NCBI RefSeq assembly: GCF_001465345.1
Contig: NZ_CP013655.1
Coordinates: 1,315,349-1,379,348 of the forward strand
Source of the DNA: Enterococcus rotai
GTDB lineage: Bacteria > Bacillota > Bacilli > Lactobacillales > Enterococcaceae
DNA length: 64,000 nucleotides
Reading direction: 5' to 3'
The translations under genes were made by a program, and so were the position numbers. Positions 18,144 through 28,393 of the stretch are shown here, piece by piece; within the stretch, counting starts at the first letter, position 1; each line of letters opens with the position of its first letter. The notes beneath the pieces are model-generated. The model saw only the letters and a list, made by a program, of their open reading frames with translations. It was not told the origin of the DNA and made no database searches.

Positions 18144-18203
18144 CCGTAAGCGGTTACCAGTGCAAAAAAGTGGTTTGCTATCAAGGTTAAAAATAGCGAT
18201 AAT
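18144..18203 (+). promoter_or_regulatory. cre-like site and promoter of the PTS operon
   Basis: CCGTAAGCGGTTACCA (18144-18159) fits the CcpA cre consensus at nearly all positions. It is followed by TTGCTA (18175-18180), 17 nt and GATAAT (18198-18203). The intergenic 18044-18233 also serves the divergent PRD regulator. Confidence 0.6.
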
Positions 18204-18233
18204 TTGAGTGTAAAGTAAAAGGAGGAAATCAAG

Positions 18234-18551
18234 ATGACAAAGAAAAATATTTTATTAGTATGTGGTGGCGGAGCATCAAGTGGTTTTTTAGCACAAAGCA
18301 TGAAAAAAAGTGCGAAAGCTCAAGGGTTAATTGTAACGGTAGAAGCCGTTGGCGACTCTGAAATCGAAGATTATATTGAGGACAAAGACGTGGTATTGTT
18401 TGGGCCACATTTACGTTATATGGAAGCTGAATTAAAGGAAACCATGGATGAATTTGATGAGATTCCATATGACTTTATTCCGGATGAATATTACGGAGCA
18501 TTGGATGGCGGAGGGACGTTGGCTTTTGCATTATCTTTGCTGAAAGACTAG
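18234..18551 (+). CDS. PTS EIIB component, lactose/cellobiose family
   Basis: A 105-residue cytoplasmic EIIB. The phosphocysteine is C10 in the LLVCGGGASSG loop, and the P-loop-like fold continues with VVLFGPHLRYM. It accepts phosphate from EIIA and passes it to a beta-glucoside bound by EIIC. Length and motifs fit the cellobiose/lichenan EIIB family. It is the first gene of a B-C-A-hydrolase operon and has a strong AAAAGGAGG ribosome site. Confidence 0.93.
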   Translation: MTKKNILLVCGGGASSGFLAQSMKKSAKAQGLIVTVEAVGDSEIEDYIEDKDVVLFGPHLRYMEAELKETMDEFDEIPYDFIPDEYYGALDGGGTLAFALSLLKD

Positions 18552-18575
18552 ATTAAACAAATAGGTGGGAGAAAA

Positions 18576-19817
18576 ATGAAAAAGATTATTGATTGGATGA
18601 CGAATGTCTTTGCTCCAAAAGCAAATAAAATCACGAAAAATCCTTGGATCGGTGCGATCCAAGAAGCGATGACTACAGTGATGCCGATGATTTTGGTCGG
18701 CTCACTGGTAACGATTTTTGCCATTTTTGAAGAATATATTCCAAATTTTCCAGATATTTCGCCAATTAGCAGTTTTAGTTTTGGATTAGCATCAGTGTTT
18801 GTAGCTTTTTTTATTCCGTATCTGCTTTTGGAGAAAAAGAAGAAACATAAATTAAAGAAACAAGCTGGAATGATCGGGATCGCCTTTTTCTTGATGTTGG
18901 TTTTTCCAACTTTTAATGACGATGGAGATATTATCATTGAGTTTGCTAAATTAGGTTCAGGCGGAATGTTTGCAGCAATTGTTGGGGGATTATTTGTCGC
19001 ATTCGTAATGGATCGATTCTCTAAATTTAGTTTGTTTAAAGAAGATACGATGATGCCACCGTTTTTAGTAGAAGGATTTGACAGTATTGCCCCAACATTT
19101 TTGATTTTAGCGATCGGTTGGGTAGCGATTTTTATCTTCCATATTAATTTGTATGATGGTATTTATTGGATTTTGTCACCGTTAGTGAATGTGTCGCAAA
19201 GTTTCTGGGGCTTTGTTTTGATCATGTTTATTCAGGCCTTCCTTTATTCGTTTGGTATCAGTAGTTGGGTCTTGGAGCCATTATATGTACCAATCGGGTT
19301 ACAAGCAGTCGGACAAAATGCGGCTGACTTAGCACGTGGTGTTGATCCATCGTTGATTTTAACGAATGAAACTTTACAAGGTTGGGTTTGGATCGGGGGA
19401 GCAGGATCTACTTTGATGCTTTCGGTGTTCATGTTATTTACAAAATCAAAACGGTTAAGAGCTATCGGAAAATCATCAATTGTGCCCTCTTTGTGTAATA
19501 TCAATGAGCCGTTGGTTTACGGCGCACCTGTTGTGTTTAATCCGATGTTGATGGTACCAATGTGGATTTCTGGAATCGTTGTGCCGGCAATCACGTATCT
19601 TTCTTTCCAACTTGGGTGGGTCAGTATTCCGACAAAGCCTTTTGCCTTATGGTATTTGCCAGTAGGAATCCAAACGTGGCTGATCAATGGAGATTTAAAT
19701 GGGTTGATTTTGTTGGCTGTTTCTTTAGTTTTGACAGGATTTATTTATTACCCATTCTTGAAAGTATATGATAACCAGATTTATAAAGAAGAATTGTTGA
19801 AAGTGGAGGAAGCCTAA
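18576..19817 (+). CDS. PTS EIIC permease, cellobiose/lactose family
   Basis: A 413-residue integral membrane transporter with about ten hydrophobic helices. The family substrate-binding signature is CNINEPLVYGAPVVFNPMLMVP, with the conserved Asn-Glu-Pro. It translocates and phosphorylates the sugar together with EIIB (upstream, 24-bp gap) and EIIA (downstream, adjacent). The substrate is probably a beta-glucoside such as cellobiose, inferred from the neighbouring GH1 gene. AGGTGGGAG precedes the ATG. Confidence 0.93.
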   Translation: MKKIIDWMTNVFAPKANKITKNPWIGAIQEAMTTVMPMILVGSLVTIFAIFEEYIPNFPDISPISSFSFGLASVFVAFFIPYLLLEKKKKHKLKKQAGMIGIAFFLMLVFPTFNDDGDIIIEFAKLGSGGMFAAIVGGLFVAFVMDRFSKFSLFKEDTMMPPFLVEGFDSIAPTFLILAIGWVAIFIFHINLYDGIYWILSPLVNVSQSFWGFVLIMFIQAFLYSFGISSWVLEPLYVPIGLQAVGQNAADLARGVDPSLILTNETLQGWVWIGGAGSTLMLSVFMLFTKSKRLRAIGKSSIVPSLCNINEPLVYGAPVVFNPMLMVPMWISGIVVPAITYLSFQLGWVSIPTKPFALWYLPVGIQTWLINGDLNGLILLAVSLVLTGFIYYPFLKVYDNQIYKEELLKVEEA

Positions 19818-19818
19818 G

Positions 19819-21493
<1,675 letters not shown>

Positions 21494-21541
21494 GAATGTT
21501 CTGTCAATTTAGTTTGCAAAAAACGCTTATATTTTAGCGGC

Positions 21542-21739
21542 CTAAGAAAAAATCTCAGCAACTTCCTTGTTTAGTGAATGGGAAATATTAAGTGCTAATG
21601 AGTCAGAAGGTTTATATTTTCCTTTTTCAATGCTTTGGATGGTTTGAATCGACACATCGACTTGATTGGCAAGTTCTTCTTGAGTCATGTTGTGGTTATT
21701 ACGAATTTCTTGCAAATTATTTTTGATTGGTTTTTTCAT
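21542..21739 (-). CDS. Small XRE-family HTH protein
   Basis: A 65-residue single-domain Cro/CI-like HTH. Its core runs LQEIRNNHNMTQEELANQVD and then VSIQTIQSIEKGKYKPSDSL, ending in KEVAEIFS. Proteins of this size and motif often act as stand-alone repressors or autoregulators. A ribosome site (AAAGAGGCGATT) precedes the ATG. Its target is unknown; it lies downstream of the 18-codon peptide gene on the same strand, separated by the structured RNA candidate on the other strand. Confidence 0.85.
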   Translation of the reverse strand: MKKPIKNNLQEIRNNHNMTQEELANQVDVSIQTIQSIEKGKYKPSDSLALNISHSLNKEVAEIFS

Positions 21740-21832
21740 AGTGAATCGCCTCTTTCTTTATTGATTATGATGGTAAAAAAAAACGCATAAAAAAATTACT
21801 AGCAAATTTCGATCAAAAAAATATATACTAAT

Positions 21833-21957
21833 TTGACCTTAGTGTGTTATATTTAATACGTAGTGGTAAACTACAGATAGATGGAAACCCATCCATTTAT
21901 CGAGGACTTCTAGCATGAATAACTTCCCCAAGTTTTATGATTGCTAGGAGTTTTTTT
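21833..21957 (+). ncRNA. Candidate structured small RNA, convergent to the peptide gene
   Basis: A TTGACC box (21833) and a poor -10 near 21855 precede about 95 nt that fold as three hairpins: GTAGT/ACTAC, GATGG/CCATC, and a longer imperfect stem with TCTAGCA / TGCTAGGA closing a CCCC loop and ending in seven T (to 21957). No convincing ORF is present. It is transcribed toward the 18-codon peptide gene, and the terminator ends 5 nt before that gene's stop, so any read-through RNA would be antisense to it. Confidence 0.45.
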
Positions 21958-21961
21958 AGGA

Positions 21962-22018
21962 TTAACCTATAACATGGATGTAAAGAGTGATTGCGCTAGC
22001 AAGTGCTGCAAAAAACAT
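21962..22018 (-). CDS. 18-residue hydrophobic peptide, possible SHP-like pheromone
   Basis: MFFAALASAITLYIHVIG is encoded 7 nt after a perfect AGGAGG, with a near-consensus promoter upstream. It is divergent from an Rgg-like regulator, which is the arrangement of streptococcal shp/rgg pairs, whose peptides are about 20-23 residues and end in hydrophobic residues with a terminal Gly. Here the end is YIHVIG. The usual positively charged N-terminus of SHPs is absent, so a type I toxin or leader peptide remain alternatives. Confidence 0.5.
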   Translation of the reverse strand: MFFAALASAITLYIHVIG

Positions 22019-22060
22019 TATTTTTCCTCCTATCTCTGTTAATCTTTATTTATAAAGAAC

Positions 22061-22089
22061 ATAATATGATCTTTAATACATAGTATCAA
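22061..22089 (-). promoter_or_regulatory. Promoter of the 18-codon peptide gene
   Basis: On the minus strand TTGATA (22089-22084), 17 nt, then TATTAT (22066-22061). This is close to the sigma-A consensus and lies about 43 bp before the peptide start. Confidence 0.7.
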
Positions 22090-22133
22090 ATATTTCTTTT
22101 ATAATACATATAATATTATCCGAATTGTTTTAA

Positions 22134-22181
22134 TCTCATGAAATAGTTGTTTTTTTTTAAGAAATAGTTTTTTTCATGAGA
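22134..22181. repeat. Inverted repeat in the rgg-like leader
   Basis: TCTCATGAAA and TTTCATGAGA are perfect 10-bp arms separated by 28 bp that contain a direct repeat of GAAATAGTT. It lies just upstream of the Rgg-like start and is a candidate autoregulatory site or leader hairpin. Confidence 0.6.
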
Positions 22182-22207
22182 ATATTGCAATAGGGAGGGA
22201 AGCAAAT

Positions 22208-23110
22208 ATGGAAATATATGAAACATTGAGTAATCTTAGAAAAAAACTAAAATTTACTCAAAAGGAAATTTTACCGGATTTAGATCCTTCAGTTTATTCA
22301 AGAATTGAAAGTGGAAAGCAAGAAATCAAAGTAAATGACCTCAAGAAAATATTGGATAAGTTATCCCTTTCACCAGAAGAAGTTTTTTCAATGGCTCCAT
22401 TAGATAAGGAACAAAAAGATTACAAAGCGCTCTTTTTACACTGTGCGCAAAATATGCATGACGAAAATAAAAGACAAGAATTGCTTAACTATTATATTAA
22501 ATTATCCGATTGTAATAAAAATTTAAGAGAGTTATCGAATTATTTTGCTATAAAGAGTTATTTTGCTCAAAAGTGGCAAGAAATAGACGGTGTTACCTCA
22601 GAAGAATTAGAAGAAATTTATCAACTTATGCTAACTAAAACTTACTACCAACACTATGATTATATAATTATTAGAAATGCTATGAGATTTCTTGAGAAAG
22701 AAGAAGCTGATATACTAATTAGAAGAATCTTTTTATCAAAGAAAGAACAAGATTTACCGGTAGACGATTCGTCGTATTATATTCTTATAAATGCAGCTAC
22801 ATCGAGAATTTATGAAAAAGAGTATTCTTTGGCTAGAAAATATGTTCAATTAGCTAAAAAACAAGATAAAGATCGAAAAAATCTAGATTATCGAATAAAT
22901 TTGAGATACTTAGAAAATCTGTTAGATTATCTAACAATTGGTGATTATCAATATATGCAGCGTATCCAAGAATATATACATTTAGCTAAAGATATCGGGG
23001 ATATGTATTTAGCTGAGCAGCTTACAAAAGATATTGAGCTTATTCTTAATGATATTCCAAATATTAAGAATAAAAATGATTTACCAATTATCCTTATGAA
23101 AAATAATTAA
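22208..23110 (+). CDS. Rgg-like (XRE HTH plus helical repeat) regulator
   Basis: A 300-residue protein with an N-terminal XRE HTH (LSNLRKKLKFTQKEIL to YSRIESGKQEIKVNDL) and a C-terminal all-helical, TPR-like region of about 220 residues, the layout of the Rgg/GadR/MutR family. Such regulators bind secreted-and-reimported short peptides. The divergent 18-codon hydrophobic peptide gene 190 bp away is the obvious candidate partner. The ribosome site is AGGGAGGGAAG. Confidence 0.85.
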   Translation: MEIYETLSNLRKKLKFTQKEILPDLDPSVYSRIESGKQEIKVNDLKKILDKLSLSPEEVFSMAPLDKEQKDYKALFLHCAQNMHDENKRQELLNYYIKLSDCNKNLRELSNYFAIKSYFAQKWQEIDGVTSEELEEIYQLMLTKTYYQHYDYIIIRNAMRFLEKEEADILIRRIFLSKKEQDLPVDDSSYYILINAATSRIYEKEYSLARKYVQLAKKQDKDRKNLDYRINLRYLENLLDYLTIGDYQYMQRIQEYIHLAKDIGDMYLAEQLTKDIELILNDIPNIKNKNDLPIILMKNN

Positions 23111-23124
23111 GTATTGTATGAACC

Positions 23125-23153
23125 TTCCCTTCCACTCCAAAAACCTCTATAAT
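23125..23153 (+). promoter_or_regulatory. Likely ymdB promoter
   Basis: A consensus TATAAT (23148-23153) with a weak -35 (TTCCCT) 17 nt upstream, 34 bp before the ymdB start. Confidence 0.5.
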
Positions 23154-23187
23154 AAAAACAGTAAATCAAAAGAGAAGAGGAAGTTTT

Positions 23188-23985
23188 TTGCGTATATTAT
23201 TTATAGGAGACGTCGTAGGATCATTAGGTCGCGATACGATCACCACTTATTTGCCAAAACTCAAGAAAAAATATCGTCCCCAAGTAACGATTCTTAATGG
23301 CGAAAATGCTGCAGCAGGTCGCGGAATCACTGGTAAGATTTATAAGAAATTTTTACAAGATGGTGTAGATGTTGTCACATTAGGCAATCATACGTGGGAT
23401 AATAAAGAAATCTTTGAATTTATTGGCGATGCTAAAAAAATGCTTCGCCCAGCTAACTTTCCAGAAGGGACACCTGGACAAGGGATGGTTTTTGTGAAAG
23501 TCAATCAGCTTGAACTTGCGGTGATCAACATGCAAGCTCGTGTTTTTATGGCAGATATCGATGATCCGTTTCGTAAAGCAGAAGAGCTGATTGCAGAAGC
23601 ACGCAAGCGGACGCCGCTGATTTTTGTTGATTTTCATGGAGAAACGACTAGTGAAAAGCAAGCAATGGGCTGGTTTTTAGATGGACAAGTTAGTGCTGTT
23701 GTGGGGACCCATACGCATGTACAGACAAATGATGCACGGATTTTACCAGCAGGAACAGCATATTTGAGTGATGTTGGTATGACAGGACCATATGATGGTA
23801 TCTTAGGGATGAAGCGTGGACCAATCATTGAGAAGTTCAGGACAGCATTACCAAAACGTTTTGAAGTCGTTGAAGAAGGTCGAAGCTTATTATCGGCTTG
23901 TGTGATCGATATCGATGACCAGACAGGACAAGCTAAAAAAATCGAACCGATCCAAATCAGTGAAGATCGACCCTTTGAAGAATAA
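23188..23985 (+). CDS. ymdB: YmdB-family metallophosphoesterase
   Basis: A 265-residue member of the YmdB/TIGR00282 family of dinuclear-metal phosphodiesterases. Visible metal-site motifs include FIGDVVG at residues 5-11, NGENAA, GNHTWD, DFHGE and GTHTHVQTND. The B. subtilis protein hydrolyses cyclic nucleotides and affects biofilm and motility decisions. The start is TTG with GAGAAGAGGAAG upstream; no ATG gives the conserved MRILFIGD end. In many Bacillota this gene lies close to ymcA-mutSL; here locus II separates them. Confidence 0.95.
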   Translation: MRILFIGDVVGSLGRDTITTYLPKLKKKYRPQVTILNGENAAAGRGITGKIYKKFLQDGVDVVTLGNHTWDNKEIFEFIGDAKKMLRPANFPEGTPGQGMVFVKVNQLELAVINMQARVFMADIDDPFRKAEELIAEARKRTPLIFVDFHGETTSEKQAMGWFLDGQVSAVVGTHTHVQTNDARILPAGTAYLSDVGMTGPYDGILGMKRGPIIEKFRTALPKRFEVVEEGRSLLSACVIDIDDQTGQAKKIEPIQISEDRPFEE

Positions 23986-24013
23986 ATAGTGAATCTATTC
24001 AACGATAAAATAG

Positions 24014-24071
24014 AAAAAGAATCAGCGGCTAGCTTCAAGCACCAAAAGAAGCAGTGTCTGATTCTTTTTTT
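24014..24071 (+). terminator. Terminator after ymdB
   Basis: AAAAAGAATCAG pairs with CTGATTCTTTTT, with a partly structured loop and a T run. Confidence 0.8.
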
Positions 24072-24179
24072 GTTGAAAGTAAGGGTGAGCATTTGTGAAC
24101 AAGAGAACCATGAATTGTTCTATAATAGGAACAGATTCCATGTACAATGGTCAATACAGCAGATTAGAAGGAGGCGTCT

Positions 24180-25685
24180 ATGCGAAATTCTTTTATGGGA
24201 AAAAAAGAGCGGGTAAAGTTTGAACTATTTAAATCGATTGTTTTCTCAAAAAGTGGGTTGAGCTTTAATAGGTTGATGCAAAAACATAATCTTACGAAAA
24301 GCACATTGAGCAGATACTTGAATGATTTGGCGCAAGAGGTCGAAACGACATTTACTGAAAAAGTACATTTGATCCAAAATACTCAGACTGGAAACTATCA
24401 GGTCCAAACAGCAGAATCTTATAGTATTGGGTATTTGATTGATTATATTCATTTATATTACGTTCAAAAAAGTGGCGTTTTTTTCATTTTAGATGCGCTA
24501 TTAAAAAATCACTATAGCTCAGTTGAAGCAATGGCACTTGATTTACATATGAGTAGTTCGTCCGTCTATAAACAAGTACGAGCACTTAAAGAAATGTTAG
24601 TTCCGTTTGGTGGTACGATTTCATTTGAACCACTTGCAAGTCCGTTAACAGGTAATGAAGTTGGGATTCGTTTGTTTGCTTTTTATTCCTATTGGTCGGT
24701 GTTCAAATCGACAGAATATGATAATAAACATTATCCTGAATCTTGGTGGGATGCCCAGGAGCTGGAAGAATATTTTGATCATATGGCGTCACTTTCAGAA
24801 TCGCAACGGGCAAAATTACGGTTTATTCAGTTGATTACACTAAAAAGAGTACTCTGGCAAAAAAATTATATCGAGCTTTCAGATAGCTTTCTAGCAGATA
24901 CGGTCTACTTTGATACGAAAGATACCGAACTTCTACCATTGTTAAAACAACGGGTACCAAATGCGTTATATCAGAAAGAACGAGCGTTGCTGTTGTATGC
25001 GACTCGAGGACTTGTTTACAATTTAGACTCATTAGAAACAAAAAAGCAAATCGTTCAACACTATCAGCAATCATCCTTAGAAATTGCCACCTATACAACG
25101 AAGCTGATGACTGAGGTACAAAAGGAATTTGACTTAGAATATACGGAAGAAGGCTATATAAACTTCTATTTTTATCTACTTATTTTATTGATCTACATCA
25201 AACATATCAACATTGATATCTCTGGCTACTACAAAAATGAACTCTCATTTCATTCAATGATCGACTATGATGAAGCAAATGTAGAAATCTTTCAAAAGAT
25301 CACTAAGATTATTGAACAGCAGGAATTTTATTCTAAAATAAGTAAGAAGTCATTGAAAGGTGTTCTGTCGATTCTTTCCTTGACGATTTATTCAGGTATT
25401 TATTTAAATAAAAAGGCTGGAAGCATGTCGATCTGTGTCATATTCAATAATAATTTGATTTTAGCAGATGGTATCAAAAAAATTATTTTAGATGTTTATA
25501 ATAAGGACCGAATCCTTTTTACGAATGATGTGTTGCAGGCAGATCTAGTTATCTCTGACTCTTATGAAGCAGCTAATTCTGATGCGGAATATTTCTATTT
25601 TGATGAGCAATTGAATCCAGAACAGTGGGGGAAAATGATCGATGCGATCAATGATATTTTTTATAAAACGATTTTTTTAGGTTGA
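24180..25685 (+). CDS. Mga-like regulator of WxL locus II
   Basis: A 501-residue Mga/AtxA-type protein with an N-terminal HTH (GLSFNRLMQKHNLTKSTLSRY) and a second HTH (SSVEAMALDLHMSSSSVYKQ). A long helical PRD-like middle follows, and a C-terminal EIIB-like segment (SMSICVIFNNNLILADGIKK to AEYFYFDEQLNPEQWGKM). AGAAGGAGG lies 5 nt before the ATG. It is directly upstream of and co-oriented with the WxL genes and is the likely activator of locus II, with the palindromes at 25857-25911 as possible binding sites. Confidence 0.85.
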   Translation: MRNSFMGKKERVKFELFKSIVFSKSGLSFNRLMQKHNLTKSTLSRYLNDLAQEVETTFTEKVHLIQNTQTGNYQVQTAESYSIGYLIDYIHLYYVQKSGVFFILDALLKNHYSSVEAMALDLHMSSSSVYKQVRALKEMLVPFGGTISFEPLASPLTGNEVGIRLFAFYSYWSVFKSTEYDNKHYPESWWDAQELEEYFDHMASLSESQRAKLRFIQLITLKRVLWQKNYIELSDSFLADTVYFDTKDTELLPLLKQRVPNALYQKERALLLYATRGLVYNLDSLETKKQIVQHYQQSSLEIATYTTKLMTEVQKEFDLEYTEEGYINFYFYLLILLIYIKHINIDISGYYKNELSFHSMIDYDEANVEIFQKITKIIEQQEFYSKISKKSLKGVLSILSLTIYSGIYLNKKAGSMSICVIFNNNLILADGIKKIILDVYNKDRILFTNDVLQADLVISDSYEAANSDAEYFYFDEQLNPEQWGKMIDAINDIFYKTIFLG

Positions 25686-25761
25686 CGAACGGCAAAAGGA
25701 ATCGTGCAATCTAAGAGAATCTCTTGTTTATCACTAAATTATCACGTAATTCTATGTTTTT

Positions 25762-25806
25762 AAAGGCTGAGGCAAAACGATTTTATGTTTTGTTTCAGCC
25801 TTTTTA
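25762..25806 (+). terminator. Terminator after the Mga-like gene
   Basis: AAAGGCTGA...AAAAC pairs with GTTTTG...CAGCCTTTTT. The WxL genes downstream therefore need their own promoter. Confidence 0.75.
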
Positions 25807-25856
25807 TGTGTGTCTCCATTGGTTTTTCCAGATAAAGAACTGTTGTTTTTTTAAAT

Positions 25857-25911
25857 CTGAAACAGATTGTTTCAGAAATATACAATTTTTTTCTGAAAAA
25901 AATTGTATTAT
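25857..25911 (+). promoter_or_regulatory. Palindromic operator candidates and promoter of WxL locus II
   Basis: Two palindromes lie side by side: CTGAAAC-agatt-GTTTCAG (25857-25875) and ATACAATTTTTTT-ctg-AAAAAAATTGTAT (25880-25908). The second runs into a TATTAT -10 box (25906-25911), so a bound regulator would touch the promoter. They lie about 65-115 bp before the first WxL gene. Confidence 0.6.
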
Positions 25912-25974
25912 TTCATAGTAGTGAAGAGTTATTTATCACAAGCTTGAATAAAATAAGCAGATAGGAGACGCCCG

Positions 25975-28380
25975 ATGAAAAAGCATATGTTTGGTTTACT
26001 CGTTTTGTTTTTCTGTCTTTTACATAGTACAGGTTCAATGGACCAGGTTTTTGCTGAGGAAATATTACCCCCTCCTAACTATCCGCTGGGTGTTTCAACA
26101 AAAACGAACTTGACTGCTGGTGGTACGTTGTATTTTAATACCGATCAATTGCAGGAAAAACAATTGGTTGGTCAGTTCTTAGCAAAAAATATAACATCAA
26201 CTGGTTCCTCTGGTTTATCAAAAGGTGGTTTTCAAAACTATCAAGATGCGACGCGCCAGTTAGCGTTAGATGAAATCGATCCTGCAGTAGTTTCTGAAAC
26301 AATTACCGGCAGTGATATTATACGTTGGTACGCTAATGCAACAAGCTTCAACTATCAGGATGGTACAGATCTGCATTACTACTTAGGGAATTTACCGACA
26401 GAGAAAGAATTGAGTGATGCGCTGCAATATTACCCAGGATTAAAGGACAATTTTTCCAAACGACGCTACAATGACTCGCTGACTTCGTTTCCTTCTTTTG
26501 TAGATAATGGTATTGCTGATTTCTCCCAAGTGACTGGAAATATCCAAGTGGTCAGTGATTATTATGCAGCATTGACAGATAGCGATCAAACAGCAGTATA
26601 TAATTCAGCAGTTCAAGCAGCGGAAATCAATACAGAGAAAAAAGTAGTAAACCCTAACGATTGGGGGGGACAATCTTCGATCCAGATCAATATTGCATTG
26701 AAAAAAAACGTAACCGACCAAGCAGTAGTCATTATCGATGTAGATGGTCAAATTGAACATTTTAAAAATGCTCAGGATATATCAATCAATTATACAAACT
26801 ATGATCCAGATACGATGTTGCCACCGTATGTATTTATTAATTATAAACACTTTCCATCCTTTAACTTCAGTGGGAGTACATTTTTCCATGCGACCGCTTA
26901 TCCTAGTTTGCCAGGGGAGGAAGAATATCAATTTGCAGGAAATCAAGGGGTCTTTTTTGAAGGGAAATATGCAGATAAAGCTGTTCCTTTAATAAAATCT
27001 GATAGCCATACAATTTCTGATGAGTTAAAGGATAAAACGTACAAAACAGCAACCCATCTTGTGCATAATTTTAATGATGAAGAAAATGAGATTCAGTTTA
27101 GAAGTAACGCCTCATTATTTATTGGGACTGTTTTAGCACCGAGAACTTCGGTGACACTAGACGATACCCAAGGACGAGTGCTGGGCAGCGTGATTTCTGG
27201 TTATGATATTCATACAAATATGCCCATCAGTCTAGAAGAAAGTAGTGCTATGTTTGACTATGATGATTTTCCAGGATTAGGTGATATCACAGGCGGTGAA
27301 GAGATTGAGGTGCCGAATAAAATCGGAGCAGAGTTTGATTATACCGGGCATGAAAAGAGACTATTATATACGATCACTCAAAAAATACCAGTATATTCTT
27401 CACGTTTTCCGATCCAGAATTTGAAAATCACTGATCCGTTGGCTAAAACGCTGGCAGTTGCTAAAGAAGATGTAGCAATCAAAGATGAAACTGGGAAGGA
27501 TGCTGCTGATTATTTTACTATTCACCAAAATGCAAACAATGAATTAACCGTAGAAGCAAAACCAGAAAGTTTAACAGCTGAATCATTCTATGGAAAAACG
27601 TACACGTTTGAATTAAATGGTGACCTGAAGCTAACCGAGCAAGTGCTAACGGACCCTACAGTGGATCAAATCCAAATTCCGAATACATCCGTTACAACGG
27701 TCAATGATGAAGTGAAGGCCAGTAACGAAGCTTTGCTAAAAGTAGATTTTATTCAAGGAGAACCTGTTAACGTAAATTATTTAAACGAAGATGGGGAAAA
27801 GATTGCCCCAACAGAAACTTTAACGGGAAAAATCGGTCAACCCTATTTGGCTAATGCTAAAACAATTTCAGGTTATACGCTAACATCAGTGCCAGAAAAT
27901 GAATCTGGAATTTTTTCAGCCGAAGAACAGACGGTGAATTACACGTACCATGGTCAATTGGCATTTTCAACGGTTCCGACACAGATTAGTTTTGGGACAC
28001 ACCCGTTATCTAATAAAAAGGAAGAATATAAAATTGAGTCAAAGGATCAAGATATTGTTGTAAAGGATACGCGGTCCTTAGGTTCTAATTGGCAATTGCG
28101 GGCAACGCTCAATCAACCGTTGACAGCCAATAAGAGCAAGCATGTATTGAATGATGCCTTGTTTTATGTCAAAAATGGCCATTCAGTTCCACTTCGAGTA
28201 AATTCATCGGCTATCATCGAATCAGCGGTAACAACGACTCATGATGATTATAATGTAACCCACGATTGGGCAACTTCGGATGATGGGTTGAACGTTGTTG
28301 TAAATGCTGGAGAGGCTTTAGCAGAGCAATACTCAGGTGAAATCAGCTGGGAATTATATGACGTTGTATCGAATGAGTGA
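25975..28380 (+). CDS. Large WxL protein with choice-of-anchor-A and MucBP domains
   Basis: An 801-residue secreted protein with a signal peptide (to about 28, QVFAEE) and a long N-terminal beta domain of the choice-of-anchor A kind (NASLFIGTVLAPRTSVTLDD, then RVLGSVISGYDIHT near 375-415). An isopeptide-type or adhesin-like segment follows, one MucBP repeat (EPVNVNYLNEDGEKIAPTET, about 595-660), and a C-terminal WxL domain with NWQLRATLNQP and a terminal YSGEISWELYD. It is the first gene of the locus II operon and is followed with little gap by the FPYTG gene. Confidence 0.88.
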   Translation: MKKHMFGLLVLFFCLLHSTGSMDQVFAEEILPPPNYPLGVSTKTNLTAGGTLYFNTDQLQEKQLVGQFLAKNITSTGSSGLSKGGFQNYQDATRQLALDEIDPAVVSETITGSDIIRWYANATSFNYQDGTDLHYYLGNLPTEKELSDALQYYPGLKDNFSKRRYNDSLTSFPSFVDNGIADFSQVTGNIQVVSDYYAALTDSDQTAVYNSAVQAAEINTEKKVVNPNDWGGQSSIQINIALKKNVTDQAVVIIDVDGQIEHFKNAQDISINYTNYDPDTMLPPYVFINYKHFPSFNFSGSTFFHATAYPSLPGEEEYQFAGNQGVFFEGKYADKAVPLIKSDSHTISDELKDKTYKTATHLVHNFNDEENEIQFRSNASLFIGTVLAPRTSVTLDDTQGRVLGSVISGYDIHTNMPISLEESSAMFDYDDFPGLGDITGGEEIEVPNKIGAEFDYTGHEKRLLYTITQKIPVYSSRFPIQNLKITDPLAKTLAVAKEDVAIKDETGKDAADYFTIHQNANNELTVEAKPESLTAESFYGKTYTFELNGDLKLTEQVLTDPTVDQIQIPNTSVTTVNDEVKASNEALLKVDFIQGEPVNVNYLNEDGEKIAPTETLTGKIGQPYLANAKTISGYTLTSVPENESGIFSAEEQTVNYTYHGQLAFSTVPTQISFGTHPLSNKKEEYKIESKDQDIVVKDTRSLGSNWQLRATLNQPLTANKSKHVLNDALFYVKNGHSVPLRVNSSAIIESAVTTTHDDYNVTHDWATSDDGLNVVVNAGEALAEQYSGEISWELYDVVSNE

Positions 28381-28393
28381 AAGGTGCAAAACC

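Noticed and set aside
21962..22018. Assignment of the 18-codon peptide to the Fst toxin family
   Set aside because: It has no charged C-terminal tail or the conserved Pro of Fst proteins; only the convergent RNA layout is similar, so it is kept as an alternative reading.
23989..24216. 75-codon frame after ymdB
   Set aside because: It covers a strong terminator and the leader of the Mga-like gene; it has no plausible initiation site.
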